From Anadara kagoshimensis (Eukaryota > Mollusca > Bivalvia > Arcoida > Arcidae), in assembly GCA_021292105.1 (NCBI GenBank), contig CM037871.1, positions 56,380,866 to 56,444,865 of the forward strand: DNA of 64,000 bases, read 5' to 3'. Positions 53,501 to 58,877 of this stretch are shown here, in pieces (position 1 is the first letter of the stretch; each line of letters starts with the position of its first letter). Made by a program: the position numbers and the translations under genes. The notes beneath the pieces are model-generated. The model was not told the origin of the DNA. It was given only the letters and a program-made list of their open reading frames with translations, and ran no database searches.

Positions 53501-56500
53501 AAATTAATAGTCTATTTAAAATATTTATAAAAACATTGTAGATAAACAAACAAGATGATACTGTAAAGGGAAAATTTCTGTGTGGGTGAAATTTTGGCTC
53601 AATTCACGCTAAAGAAATTCATCATACAGGTTAATATATCATAATATATAGAATATACACCCACTTATATTGGTTACTTGAAATGTACACGCAGGAAAAA
53701 TCCCAGATTTCAGAAATCACGAAATTTTCACCCCCAAAAAATAATCCCTTTTACAGAGTATCCTTTGTGTTTATAAAGTTTGTATGTGAAGAAGGCTAGA
53801 AGTCACTTCCCTTTTTTTTATTGTGTGTGTTATTGGTTTGGTTGTTCTGACTTTTACAAAATGTATGATATTTTACTGATAATTCTATATAATGTATGTT
53901 ATTGTAGGCTCATGAAGCAAGTTGTGCTCAATCAGAAGATGACATCAAAAAAGAGAAATCTGAGTAAGTCATCATATATTCAACAAATACAACAACATCA
54001 TTCTAATCGTCTCGCGATATAAATACTACAAAATTGTCATTATAATTGTCACTACAGAGTTGAGTTGAGTAATGGTGTTTTTCACGTCCCAGTCAAGAAT
54101 ATTTCACTTATATCAAGACCTTGCCAGCTATAGGCGAAGGTGCATTGTGCTGATAGCATTATACAGCAGGGTTTAGCGTGCCTAGCCCACCATGACACGG
54201 GACCTCATTTATTTGAAGTTCTCATCCAAAAGAACTGTGACTTTTATTTTGTAATACTGATTGCTTGGCAAAAGAACAGTCACTACCCGCTTTCAAGTCT
54301 TGGGTCAGACCCGGCCGGGGATTGAACAAAGGACCTCTCACTTATGGAGTAAGCACTCTACCAACTAAGCTACCGCAGTGGTTAATTGTCACTTTAGAAT
54401 TGTTATCATCATCTCAACCTTCAAAAATCACATGTTGTACAAAGTATAACATGACTTGGATCAAGACCAAAACAATAACAGGATTTATGTCCCTGGTTTA
54501 GTTGTGGTCAAGAAGAAATTCTTAAATCAATAGCATTCACAGATTTTTGAAAAATAGTTCTAAGTATGAGTTGAGTGAAGTAATGGTGTTTAATGTTCCA
54601 GTCAAGAATATTTCACTTGTAACTTGACGTTGCCAGCTACAGGCAAAAGTTCAGAAATTTTGTCTGTGTGTTCCTCTTATGGCAATATACAGCAGGGATT
54701 TTCATCATGCCATGCCTACTGTGACACGGGGCCTCATTTATTTGAAGTCCTCATTCAAAAGAACTGTGACTTTCATTTCGTAACGCTGAGTGCTTGGTGA
54801 AAAACAGTTACTACCGACATTCAAGTCTTGGGTCAGACCCAGTTGGGTTCGAACCCATGACCTCTCACAGTTCTGATTATGAGACGGAAGTTGAAGTTTT
54901 ATACTACCTAGCATGCAAAGTCTAAACAATTGTTAGAATTCCTCAGTTTCTCTGTGTGTTGTACTGATGACATTATACAGCAGAGTTCTTTATCATGTCA
55001 TGCCTTCCATGACACAGGGCTTCATTTATTTTAAGTTTCCATCTGAAAAAAAGCAAATTTCATTTCCTAATGCCAAGTGTTTAGCAAAAAAATTAGTTAC
55101 TACCCACTTTCAAGTCTTGGGTCAGATTCATTTGGAGTTTGAACCCACAACCTCCCACTTAAGGAGCGAGCACTCTACCAACTAAGCTATTGCAGTAGTG
55201 GAATAATAATTTGAGTCATCAGTTCAGTGATTAAATATTCCATATCAAACATCAATTCACTTGGGGATAGAATATTGAATTTTGATAGGGTTTAATTTTG
55301 TTGAAATATTAAAGCATCATCATACGGCTGTTTTATTTAGATAAAATCCTTCTCTTTCTGTTACATATATGGCCATTTTAACTTTCACAACATTTTAATT
55401 CCATTTATAGGGAGGCCCCAGCGGATGATAATACTTCTGGGGACCAAGCATCATCACCAGAAGTACCAGTTAAACCTGTTGATCCACCACCACCCGGTGC
55501 TGGAGCTAGCGGGGAACAATCACGTAAGTATCCCAAAATTATTAGTTTATAACTTCCCCTTGTAATAATTCTTTTGTTTGGAGGGTTGATAAGTTAGTGT
55601 GGGTGCAAAGTAGACAGGGACTGGAGCTAGTAGGGAACAATTGCATAAGTGTTCCAAAATTATTTGTTTATTACTTCCCTTTGTTGTAGTTCTTTTGTTT
55701 GGAGGGTGGATAAGTTAGTGGGGTTACAAAGTAGACAGGTAATAGAGCTGTATAGTGATATGGTATAAAACCCCTGACTTTGAACAGACACTGAATACAA
55801 TGACAAAATGGTGTACAGTGGCTCATTATTAAACTCTCCACTTTGGATGGGCACTGATATATGAATTTCTCGTATAAGTGACAGATTTATCTCACAGGAT
55901 AGGTAGTACGAGCATGTGTAGGGTATCTCAGTACAACAGGAACTACTTTTCCAATAATAGTAAATGACATAATTCATGATACGAGAGATATCAAAAGAAA
56001 ATTTCCTTATCTCTGTCTGAAACATGTTATAGATTCTCTTTATATGGTACCTATTGATATAATGGAAGTATTACATGAGGGGTATTGCAGGGCATTTTCT
56101 GACTTTAATAAGATGACCAGGGCTATGAATTTGGGAATTAAGCTCACAAAAGTGCATGCAAATTTGGAATTTCAGAATTAAAAGTTTACTTATTTCACCT
56201 AAAGAAATTCATATTTATATAATACAAAGTAAAAAGAAAAGAGTGTAATTTAAAAGATCAAGTAAGTAAAATATAAATAAATTTGTATAAATATTTGGGG
56301 CAAGCTAAACTGTAATCAAGTATGATACCTAAGGATAATTGGGTAAAAAAATTTAAAAAATTGGGAAAACATTAATGTTTTAGCTATTGGGAAATGGGCT
56401 CAGTTTTTGCCCTAAATTCTAGGTAGCAAAGACCCTGTTTTATCGGCTCATTGGTCATCAGTCTTATTTTACAACTTTAATGATTCCCTAACAGGCATTT

Positions 56501-58281
56501 ATAAAACCTATTTGTATACTTCTTACAGCCAGAGAGACGTGTTTTGTGTGGCAGTATAAGGATGATGAGAACATATGGAGGACCTATCCAGTAGAGATAC
56601 AGGAAAAACTGGAAAAAACATACATCAAACGTAAAGGGAAAGGAAGTGCTGTCATACAGATGGATGGGAAAACGTGAGTTACTTATAAAAACTCTTGAAA
56701 AATAACCTTTTGTTTATATTATAACAAAACATTTTATACAGTGGAACCTGTCTTAAGTGAACACCTGCCAGACCAAATATTTTTGTTCAGTTTTGACAGG
56801 CATTTTGTTATACATCTAACAAACAGTAATATTATGGAAAATCCTAATACAAAAGTTCTGTAGACACAGGTTTTCAGTTTACTCTAGATTTTATATTCAC
56901 AGGTTCCTGCAACATGTATGTTTCTTTAACCAATCAAGTGAATAATATTAGATAATTTGATTGCATGTGTGAAAAAGTTAAGAAAAGTTAAAGCATCTAA
57001 GTTTGATTGCAGAAAAAAGTTTATGTAATTTGGATACTAGTATTTTCACTACAATTCTGTATTTTTAGACTAGGTAGGATATTTGTATAACATTTATGCA
57101 CATTACATTCTATGTATTTGACTTTTAGGGAAAGAGTTGTATTCAATGTTGTAAATGGTCTAATGGAACAAAGAAATTCTGACAGACAAACCACTAGAGC
57201 TGTACAGAGAATAGGTAGGTTATCCATGACAACATCAAGTAATCTGTAACCATGACAACAATTTCAAGCTATCCATAACAACCTCAAGGTATCTATAACA
57301 ACAACAAGGCATCCATAACAACATAACTACATCAAGTTACCTATAACTATGATAACATTATCAATATATCCATAACAACAATGAGGTATCCGTAACAACA
57401 TAACTACATCAAGTTGCCCATAACCATGGTAACATTATCAATATATCCATAAAACGACGAGGAATCCATAACAACATAACTACATTAAGTTGTCCATAAC
57501 CATGGTAACATTATCAATATATCCATAACACGACGAGGTATCCATAACAACATAACTACATCAAGTTGTCCATAACCATGGTAACATTATCAATATATCC
57601 ATAACAACATCAAGGTATCCATAACAACATAACATCATTAAGTTGTCCATAACAACATAACATCATTAAGTTGTCCATAACCATGGTAACATAATCAATA
57701 CATGTATATCCATAACAACAATGAGGTAGCCATAACAACATAACTACATCAAGTTATTCATAACAACAACAAGGTATCTATAACATGTACAACATAACAA
57801 CATGAATTTTATTGTTTCAATTTCTGGTAGCCAAAATTGTAATTGGCTACTTATGTCTTGAAAATTATTTACAAAAGTAACCTATTTTAGTACTGTTGTG
57901 AAAAAGTACCTTAAAAGGGACTATATTATTACAAATTTTAGCTACTAATTTTTAATTTTATTTTAATTTTAATTTTTTTAACATAGAGCTGTTCATGACA
58001 ATATCAAATTACCCATAACAACATCCAATTTAACCATAATAACATCCAAGTTATCATACCAATATCAAGTTACCATACCAACATTGAGTTATCATACCAA
58101 CATCAAGTTATCATACCAACATGAGTTATCCATAACAACATAACAACATCTAAGCTGTTCATAACAACATCCAAGTTCTTTCATGACAACACCATAATCC
58201 ATAATTTTGTCTTTTTATATATTTTTAGAAGCTGATGCTGAAAAGCTTCGGGAACTTCAGGACATGTATTCACAAAGCTGA
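13045..58281 (+). CDS. Gene B: VWA - MIB/HERC2 - WWE domain protein, 20 coding exons
   Basis: Twenty GT-AG exons (listed separately) join with matching phases into 5094 coding bases, 1697 residues plus stop. Residues 9-304 are a disordered Gly/Met/Pro region with an RVxF-like motif (RSVRF, 16-20). Residues about 338-545 are a VWA domain with the MIDAS sequence D344-x-S346-x-S348, S418 where Thr is usual, and D453. Residues 572-1242 are disordered repeats rich in Gln/Pro/Asn. A basic patch RRRRRKPKK lies near 1297-1305. MIB/HERC2 spans about 1449-1509 and an acidic linker 1523-1566. WWE spans about 1604-1680, with W1611, W1620 and E1632, plus Q1666 and R1675/R1679 where iso-ADP-ribose-contacting residues are expected. 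WWE domains often bind poly-ADP-ribose; MIB/HERC2 binds substrates in E3 ligases. No RING or HECT is seen, so an adaptor or scaffold role in ubiquitin/ADP-ribose signalling is inferred. Confidence 0.9.
13545..13830 (+). mobile_element. tRNA-derived SINE (possibly two fused heads)
   Basis: GGTAGCTTTGTGTTTAGAGC and GATCCCATGTTTTATCCCC resemble A and B boxes; a second GGGTAGCTATTTGG follows at about 13763. No intact tRNA. Confidence 0.45.
14196..14365 (-). mobile_element. tRNA-derived SINE
   Basis: On the minus strand TAGCTCAGTGGGTAGAGTGC (A box) and AGGTTCAAGTCCC (B box) are almost canonical, but the acceptor stem does not pair, so it is a SINE head rather than a tRNA gene. Confidence 0.7.
14398..14515 (-). 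mobile_element. tRNA-derived SINE, second copy
   Basis: Minus-strand GGTAGCTCAGTGGGTTAGG and AAGGTTTGAGTATC; a degenerate relative of the copy at 14196, lying 30 bases away. Confidence 0.6.
14771..15234. repeat. 58-bp satellite, 8 near-identical units
   Basis: Units start at 14771, 14829, 14887, 14945, 15003, 15061, 15119 and 15177 and are almost identical. The reverse complement (GGTTGGTGGTTTTCTCTCC core, preceded by AGTTTGTCAC) matches the body of the SINE at 728-905. Confidence 0.95.
15660..15832. mobile_element. Half copy of the CAAACAACATTGACC MITE
   Basis: Matches the right half of the elements at 16018 and 26484: TATTCCTAATTAAAGGTCAA and GACAGGTCAATGTTGTTTG. Confidence 0.55.
16018..16256. 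mobile_element. MITE, TATAGGCAAACAAC family
   Basis: Inverted ends: TATAGGCAAACAACCTTGAC left and TATAGGTAAACAACATTGAC read from the right. About 240 bp, set in TA-rich flanks. Other copies at 26484 and 59664. Confidence 0.75.
16252..16308. repeat. (TA)n microsatellite
   Basis: Alternating TA tract directly abutting the MITE end. Confidence 0.95.
16427..16515. mobile_element. Dispersed repeat, GCTAGCTAAAC family, copy 1
   Basis: Shares GGAGGTGCTTACCCTTCCAG and CCTCACTT with copies at 42709 and 62221. Confidence 0.6.
16641..16867. mobile_element. MITE, CTGTAAAAC family
   Basis: TA-flanked inverted ends CTGTAAAACA and TGTTTTACAG (TA at 16639-16640 and 16868-16869). The interior has CGCGAAAATTTCATG segments. 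Confidence 0.7.
16960..17847 (+). CDS. Gene B exon 2, Gly/Met/Pro repeat region
   Basis: Residues 9-304, phase 1-1. Contains RSVRF (16-20, RVxF-like), a Trp-containing segment DEEWYSYVSNFSGNTRW (140-156) that may fold, and then GMPGSMGPGMGMPG-type repeats. Two apparently identical 126-base units (17511-17636 and 17637-17762) encode 42 residues each, so this repeat expanded recently. It resembles collagen in composition but lacks strict Gly-X-Y. Confidence 0.9.
18520..18600 (+). mobile_element. SINE fragment (tRNA B box and tail)
   Basis: GGGTTCAATCCTCAGCCGGG followed by CACTCGGTGAGGAAG and TTTCCTCCCTCCTGTTACA; shares its 3' half with 18772-18895. Confidence 0.65.
18772..18895 (+). mobile_element. 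tRNA-derived SINE
   Basis: A box TAGCCTTGTGGTAGAACGC and B box GGGTTCGATCCTCAGCC. The tail is identical for about 60 bases to the copy at 18520, indicating recent activity or a local duplication. Confidence 0.75.
19073..19271. mobile_element. MITE, ATGGGGTTC family
   Basis: TA-flanked (19071-19072, 19272-19273). Long inverted ends: ATGGGGTTCACTGCTGTACC left and ATGGGGTTCGTCGCTGTACC read from the right, continuing to AACGTTTGTGCGGAACATT on both arms (about 58 bp). Confidence 0.85.
19386..19564. mobile_element. 179-bp MITE, CAGTCAAACCTG family, copy 1
   Basis: TA on both sides. Left CAGTCTAACCTGCC; right, inverted, CAGTCAAACCTGTCTATAAA. Interior AAAGGCCACC segments. Copies of 179 and 178 bp at 26689 and 40565. 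Confidence 0.85.
19805..23400. repeat. About 48-bp minisatellite with higher-order repeat (3.6 kb)
   Basis: Unit core CTCAACACTGAGAATCTAAT followed by ACTGGTAACAAAG and poly-A. Units from 19850 to 20620 are nearly identical; later units diverge. A block starting at 20861 (TTCCATTCTCTCTGAATG) recurs at 22049, giving a higher-order period of about 1188 bp. Minus-strand open frames here are repeat artefacts. Confidence 0.95.
23401..23769. other. End of gene B intron 2, no further feature
   Basis: Unique-looking AT-rich sequence leading to the exon 3 acceptor. Confidence 0.4.
23770..23832 (+). CDS. Gene B exon 3
   Basis: 63 bases, phase 1-1, residues 305-325: GRGRGQGG followed by a short helix DAILRLIEAEQVK. 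Good TTTCAG acceptor and GTAAG donor. Confidence 0.85.
23833..24473. other. Gene B intron 3, no recognised element
   Basis: No repeat family recognised; the plus-strand open frame at 23876-24070 has no coding features. Confidence 0.4.
24474..24526. repeat. (CT)n microsatellite
   Basis: Perfect CT tract in intron 3, about 100 bases before exon 4. Confidence 0.95.
24632..24754 (+). CDS. Gene B exon 4, VWA start with MIDAS
   Basis: Residues 326-366, phase 1-1. TFIILDASASM gives the first VWA strand and the DxSxS metal-site motif (D344, S346, S348). Confidence 0.9.
25130..25275. repeat. About 22-bp minisatellite in intron 4
   Basis: Repeats of GGAACCTTGTGATAACTATG with degenerate flanking units. 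Confidence 0.8.
25356..25484 (+). CDS. Gene B exon 5, VWA
   Basis: Residues 367-409, phase 1-1. ENIGLITFGSEDQTGVV is the second core strand and following loop of the VWA fold. Confidence 0.9.
25514..26102. mobile_element. MITE, CTGTAAAA family, long-armed copy
   Basis: Arms extend about 75 bases: left has ATGTATTTATTTTCGAGGTA then GAAATTAAGACATATCCGCA; the right arm has the inverse (ATGTCTTAATTTCCTATA ... TTTTACAGTA). About 590 bp in intron 5. Confidence 0.7.
26484..26920. mobile_element. MITE, TATAGGCAAACAAC family, host of a nested insertion
   Basis: Ends TATAGGCAAACAACATTGAC and its inverse GTCAATGTTGTTTGCCTATA are perfect complements over 20 bases. Interrupted by the MITE at 26689-26867. 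Confidence 0.85.
26689..26867. mobile_element. 179-bp MITE, CAGTCAAACCTG family, copy 2 (nested)
   Basis: TA at 26687-26688 and 26868-26869. Inserted inside the MITE at 26484-26920, so it is the younger of the two. Confidence 0.85.
26974..27045 (+). CDS. Gene B exon 6, VWA
   Basis: 72 bases, residues 410-433, phase 1-1. RPRGMSSISTAL aligns with the G-x-T loop of VWA domains, with Ser418 at the usual Thr position. Confidence 0.9.
27068..30140. repeat. 3-kb intronic satellite bounded by MITE-like ends
   Basis: About 18-bp units, variants of AATAGACAGGTGTTGT, AATAGACAAGTGCTGT and ATATAGACAGATGTTGT, fill intron 6. The left border reads CAGTCAAACCTGTCTATG and the right border, inverted, CAATCAAACCTGTCTTTATC, like the 179-bp MITE termini. 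Long minus-strand frames are artefacts of the repeat. Confidence 0.95.
30538..30769. mobile_element. MITE, GTTTCACAATCATT family
   Basis: Left GTTTCACAATCATTTCTTAA, right inverted GTTTCACAATCATTCCTTCA; arms continue to AACTTAAATCT. About 230 bp. Confidence 0.75.
31049..31173 (+). CDS. Gene B exon 7, VWA
   Basis: Residues 434-475, entry phase 1, exit phase 0. NPRIIIVSDG gives the fourth strand and the conserved acidic D453. Confidence 0.9.
31250..32665. repeat. About 50-55 bp minisatellite filling intron 7
   Basis: Units with core ACTTGTTACCATGACAATCT, then GACACTCCTTACTCTATGTT and GCAGTCAA or GTTGTAGTAAA. About 25 copies. Many contain TTGCAG or TTGTAG, which resemble 3' splice sites. Confidence 0.95.
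32686..32775 (+). CDS. Gene B exon 8, VWA
   Basis: 90 bases, residues 476-505, phase 0-0. A helix (MEIAQNLAEK) and strand (KMHFIPVG) fit the later part of a VWA domain. It lies directly after the intron 7 minisatellite. Confidence 0.9.
33626..33749. repeat. 124-bp foldback palindrome in intron 8
   Basis: TATCCATGAAGGTTAGGG pairs with CCCTATCCTACATGGATA at the other end, and GGTTGAATATTTC with GAAATATTCAACC nearer the centre. Confidence 0.8.
33853..33942 (+). CDS. Gene B exon 9, end of VWA
   Basis: 90 bases, residues 506-535, phase 0-0; TGVTGGSVVLAGD is typical of the last VWA strand. Three degenerate copies of this exon follow in the intron. Confidence 0.9.
33999..34360. pseudogene. Three degenerate tandem copies of gene B exon 9
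   Basis: Exon-9-like blocks begin at 33999, 34129 and 34276, about 130-147 bases apart and each preceded by CTCCAG; two still end in GTAAG. Copy 2 has lost three bases and gains TGA; all three are out of frame if spliced at CTCCAG (ATA TGT TAA). Shared differences from the true exon (ACTGGTGTT against ACTGGCGTT) show later copying among themselves. Confidence 0.85.
34361..35795. other. Intron 9 AT-rich DNA with one hairpin
   Basis: Mostly featureless. At 34874-34958 an imperfect hairpin pairs CTTGTCCCCATGACACATCA with the inverse TGATGTCTTCATGGGAACAAG region around a GC-rich loop. Confidence 0.5.
35798..38040. mobile_element. TA-flanked element with GATTCCCCACC termini
   Basis: Left end TGATTCCCCACCA follows TA (35796-35797); right end GGTGGGGAATCA precedes TA (38041-38042). 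The right end is itself a perfect 12-bp stem hairpin (38011-38040, loop TTCGGT). About 2.2 kb, no transposase. It could instead be two separate insertions. Confidence 0.5.
37075..37320. repeat. Degenerate AATTCGAA-type repeat
   Basis: Several blocks such as CGTTAATTCGAAATCGG and AAATCGAAATG, with a short tandem duplication (TGAACTTTCAGTCCAAATTA region). Inside the 35798 element. Confidence 0.4.
38307..38330. repeat. (GA)n microsatellite
   Basis: Short perfect GA tract. Confidence 0.9.
38332..39460. other. Intron 9, very AT-rich, nothing recognised
   Basis: No repeat family or coding signal recognised over about 1.1 kb. Confidence 0.4.
39461..39640. repeat. 92-bp direct tandem duplication
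   Basis: TAAAGTAATATTCGCTTTG starts at 39461 and 39553; the two copies are almost identical. Confidence 0.9.
40148..40255 (+). CDS. Gene B exon 10
   Basis: 108 bases, residues 536-571, phase 0-0. Mostly helical (MVVGAILEQTRG, then VEAAAKSKYSHLED), following the VWA domain. Confidence 0.85.
40565..40742. mobile_element. 178-bp MITE, CAGTCAAACCTG family, copy 3
   Basis: TA at both borders. Left CAGTCAAACCTGTCTATGAA, right end CAGGTTGGAGTG; interior AAGGCCACC segments as in copies 1 and 2. Confidence 0.8.
40790..41045. mobile_element. Mobile-element fragment starting with a perfect hairpin
   Basis: TATACCCCCCACTT pairs perfectly with AAGTGGGGGGTATA around a 3-base loop (40790-40820), followed by GTCCGTCCGTGTGTCCGTC and a body ending near a G-rich tract. 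Structure parallels 1255-1500. Confidence 0.6.
41586..42054 (+). CDS. Gene B exon 11, 21-residue repeats
   Basis: Residues 572-727, entry phase 0, exit phase 1. After a short helix come four 63-base repeats encoding variants of QAGPNTGFSGMSPMNSGGPV, a disordered in-frame coding minisatellite. Confidence 0.9.
42055..42708. other. Gene B intron 11, no recognised element
   Basis: AT-rich; no repeat family recognised before the copy at 42709. Confidence 0.4.
42709..42790. mobile_element. Dispersed repeat, GCTAGCTAAAC family, copy 2
   Basis: TAGCTAGCTAAACAGGAGGT, then TTTACCCTTCCAGAGCACCT; same family as 16427 and 62221. Confidence 0.65.
42855..44399 (+). CDS. Gene B exon 12, large Gln/Asn/Pro linker
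   Basis: 1545 bases, residues 728-1242, phase 1-1. Three compositional blocks: a Ser/Thr then basic start; a QEPKQEPNQ-type repeat block; and five or six repeats of about 28 residues with core GGQFTGQQWNPLGFQQ. All look disordered; the aromatic W/F spacing suggests a sticky or condensate-forming region (inference). Confidence 0.9.
44520..45160. repeat. Four tandem units of about 165 bp
   Basis: Each unit has AATTGGGGTCATCAAGGTCA or a close variant, then a TGTCCACTCTATAACTTTTG block and TATTCACAAGAGGTGTA. It begins about 120 bases after the exon 12 donor. Units carry repeated AAGGTCA motifs. Confidence 0.9.
45531..46671. mobile_element. 1141-bp foldback element with clean 6-bp target duplication
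   Basis: TTGATT flanks both ends (45525-45530, 46672-46677). Termini TACGAAAGCCTATTAAGCTC and the exact inverse; arms of about 260 and 290 bases made of about 20-bp subrepeats (GGCGTTATAACGCG, GGCGTAATAACGCG with AAATAAA or AATTGAAA spacers). The centre of about 570 bases carries a (GT)n tract and no transposase. Confidence 0.9.
45877..45928. repeat. (GT)n microsatellite
   Basis: Perfect GT tract inside the foldback element's centre. Confidence 0.95.
47059..47312. mobile_element. MITE, CTGTAAAA family
   Basis: TA-flanked; ends CTGTAAAAAT and CGTTTACAG. Interior blocks (GGGAATTTAGACATACCCG) relate to the copy at 25514. Confidence 0.65.
47792..48232. mobile_element. hAT-type non-autonomous element
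   Basis: Ends CAGGGTTATTATAGG and AAACCCTG, interior with AAAAGTCCTTAAATTT repeats; TTGTTC lies just outside both ends. CAGGGTT termini and AAAGTCCTTGAATTT interiors are known from animal hAT elements. Confidence 0.7.
48240..48375 (-). mobile_element. SINE fragment, family of 54058
   Basis: CAAGTCTTGGGTCAGACCCG and CCAAAAGAACC shared with the copies at 54058-55197. Confidence 0.6.
48486..49199 (+). CDS. Gene B exon 13, basic patch and first half of MIB/HERC2
   Basis: Residues 1243-1480, phase 1-1. Contains a charged helix, the basic run RRRRRKPKK (possible nuclear localisation signal), a short helix KLEDLLRMQ, a second helix, and then LRVTPGPDWMW and NAVGTVIAIDEEEE, the opening strands of a MIB/HERC2 domain. 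Confidence 0.9.
49200..49909. other. Gene B intron 13, nothing recognised
   Basis: Splits the MIB/HERC2 domain; no repeat family recognised. Confidence 0.4.
49910..50035 (+). CDS. Gene B exon 14, second half of MIB/HERC2
   Basis: Residues 1481-1522, phase 1-1. GWVRVRWDYY and DYRYGLDYEFDI complete the MIB/HERC2 domain: the GxVxVxWD and YRxG patterns are diagnostic. Confidence 0.92.
50070..50535. repeat. ACATAC-rich DNA and (TA)n microsatellite in intron 14
   Basis: Many CACATCTACA/ACATACACA words, a TA tract at 50499-50534, and TACATGTA palindromes. Confidence 0.7.
50772..50845 (+). CDS. Gene B exon 15, acidic linker
   Basis: 74 bases, residues 1523-1547; ERIILEPDWLDELES then a run of Asp/Glu. 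Entry phase 1, exit phase 0. Confidence 0.85.
51160..52860. repeat. About 43-bp minisatellite in intron 15
   Basis: Units such as GGTACATGGAGCCTGTGGCT then CAGGGTACATAAATCATTGA; about 40 copies. Variants AGCTCAGGG, GGCTCAGGG and AGCACTGGC alternate in blocks. Confidence 0.95.
53036..53330 (+). mobile_element. tRNA-derived SINE
   Basis: GCGGTGGCCTAATGGACAAG (A-box region) and GAGTTCAAGTCTCACTC (B box), then a roughly 200-base body with GGGAAAGTGAATTTTCCTTG. A reversed copy lies at 62080-62215. Confidence 0.75.
53561..53758. mobile_element. MITE, CTGTAAAGGG family
   Basis: TA-flanked; left CTGTAAAGGGAAAATTTC, right CCCTTTTACAGAG, about 198 bp. Confidence 0.65.
53908..53963 (+). CDS. Gene B exon 16
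   Basis: 56 bases, polar residues 1548-1565; phase 0 in, 2 out. TTGTAG acceptor and GTAAG donor. Small, but needed to link exons 15 and 17 in frame. Confidence 0.75.
54058..54382 (-). mobile_element. tRNA-derived SINE, full-length copy
   Basis: On the minus strand GGTAGCTTAGTTGGTAGAGT (A box) and TGTTCAATCCCCGGCC (B box) head a body ending in AATATTCTTGACTGGGACG. Two more copies follow at 54565 and 54955; fragments at 48240 and 61870. Confidence 0.85.
54565..54880 (-). mobile_element. SINE, same family, degenerate head
   Basis: GTCAAGAATATTTCACTTGT body and GGGTCAGACCCAGTTGGGTT head region; the A-box end is decayed. Confidence 0.75.
54955..55197 (-). mobile_element. SINE, same family, third copy
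   Basis: The head (ACTCTACCAACTAAGCTATT) is well kept; the body is truncated at the left. Confidence 0.75.
55411..55523 (+). CDS. Gene B exon 17
   Basis: 113 bases, residues 1566-1603, Pro/Ser/Ala-rich linker before WWE. Phase 2 in, 1 out. Its 3' end and donor are copied in the following intron. Confidence 0.85.
55500..55741. repeat. 121-bp tandem duplication that includes the exon 17 3' end
   Basis: TGGAGCTAGCGGGGAACAAT at 55501 recurs as TGGAGCTAGTAGGGAACAAT at 55622, with the following intron sequence (TTCTTTTGTTTGGAGGGT). In the second copy the donor has become ATAAG, so it is not a usable splice site. Confidence 0.85.
55742..56528. other. Gene B intron 17, nothing further recognised
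   Basis: AT-rich; the minus-strand open frame 56025-55660 shows no coding features. Confidence 0.4.
56529..56673 (+). CDS. Gene B exon 18, WWE domain first part
   Basis: Residues 1604-1651. CFVWQYKDDENIWRTY carries W1611 and W1620; LEKTY carries E1632: the W-W-E residues that name the domain. Phase 1 in, 2 out. Confidence 0.92.
57129..57214 (+). CDS. Gene B exon 19, WWE domain second part
   Basis: Residues 1652-1680. ERVVFNVVNGLMEQRNSDR completes WWE; Q1666 and R1675/R1679 sit where iso-ADP-ribose contacts occur in binding-competent WWE domains (for example RNF146). Confidence 0.9.
57225..58195. repeat. CATAACAACAT-type minisatellite in intron 19
   Basis: Two blocks (57225-57835 and 57985-58195) of irregular CCATAACAACATCAAGTT units, with longer subunits containing CATGGTAACATTATCAATAT. 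Confidence 0.9.
58229..58281 (+). CDS. Gene B exon 20 (stop codon)
   Basis: Residues 1681-1697, a short helix EADAEKLRELQDMYSQS, then TGA at 58279-58281. TTTTTAG acceptor, phase 1 in. Confidence 0.85.
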
Positions 58282-58870
58282 TTCTAAGTGGACCGCCACT
58301 CGCAGTGTGAAAGACAATCTAAATGAGTCTACTGTCAGCTACAACTAAATACTGAAGAACCTGTTATACCCGATCCTGAGTATACCAAACTTGCCTTGGC
58401 TTAATTAGACTGGTTAATTATGATTTGTTATACATGTAAATAAACCTGTTTCAACAGACATAGTGACTAATTGCAGATATAATTTTCAGATTAGAAGGTG
58501 TATTTTATCCAGATTCTGCTATACATGTACATGTAGTTTAGTAAGAAACTAAAGTACAAGTAATTAACTTTATAAGGTCCCATGTGTTTGTGTCCATTTG
58601 TTTTAAACGGATTCTTCCATGATGATTTTCCCCAGGTCGGCCTTTCAAAGAAAGAGGGGGTTTTAAATGTGAGTTTCTGAGTATTTAACCAGATTCAGTC
58701 CCATTTCATTTTTGTTCATGTATTTTTAACTGACTCATACATGGTGACTATGTAATAAGATGATAATGTATTTATAACATCTGATATAATACAGAATCTT
58801 ATAATATAAGAATATATATACATATTATAATCAGATGATTTATCGGCCTATTTATGTTTTGTGATATTTA
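58282..58870 (+). other. Gene B 3' UTR and proximal flank
   Basis: Follows the stop codon; candidate AATAAA at 58439. No further coding or repeat signal recognised. Confidence 0.4.
58439..58444 (+). terminator. Candidate polyadenylation signal of gene B
   Basis: First AATAAA hexamer about 160 bases after the stop. Other weaker or later candidates exist, so the true 3' end is uncertain. Confidence 0.35.
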
Positions 58871-58877
58871 TTTGTTT

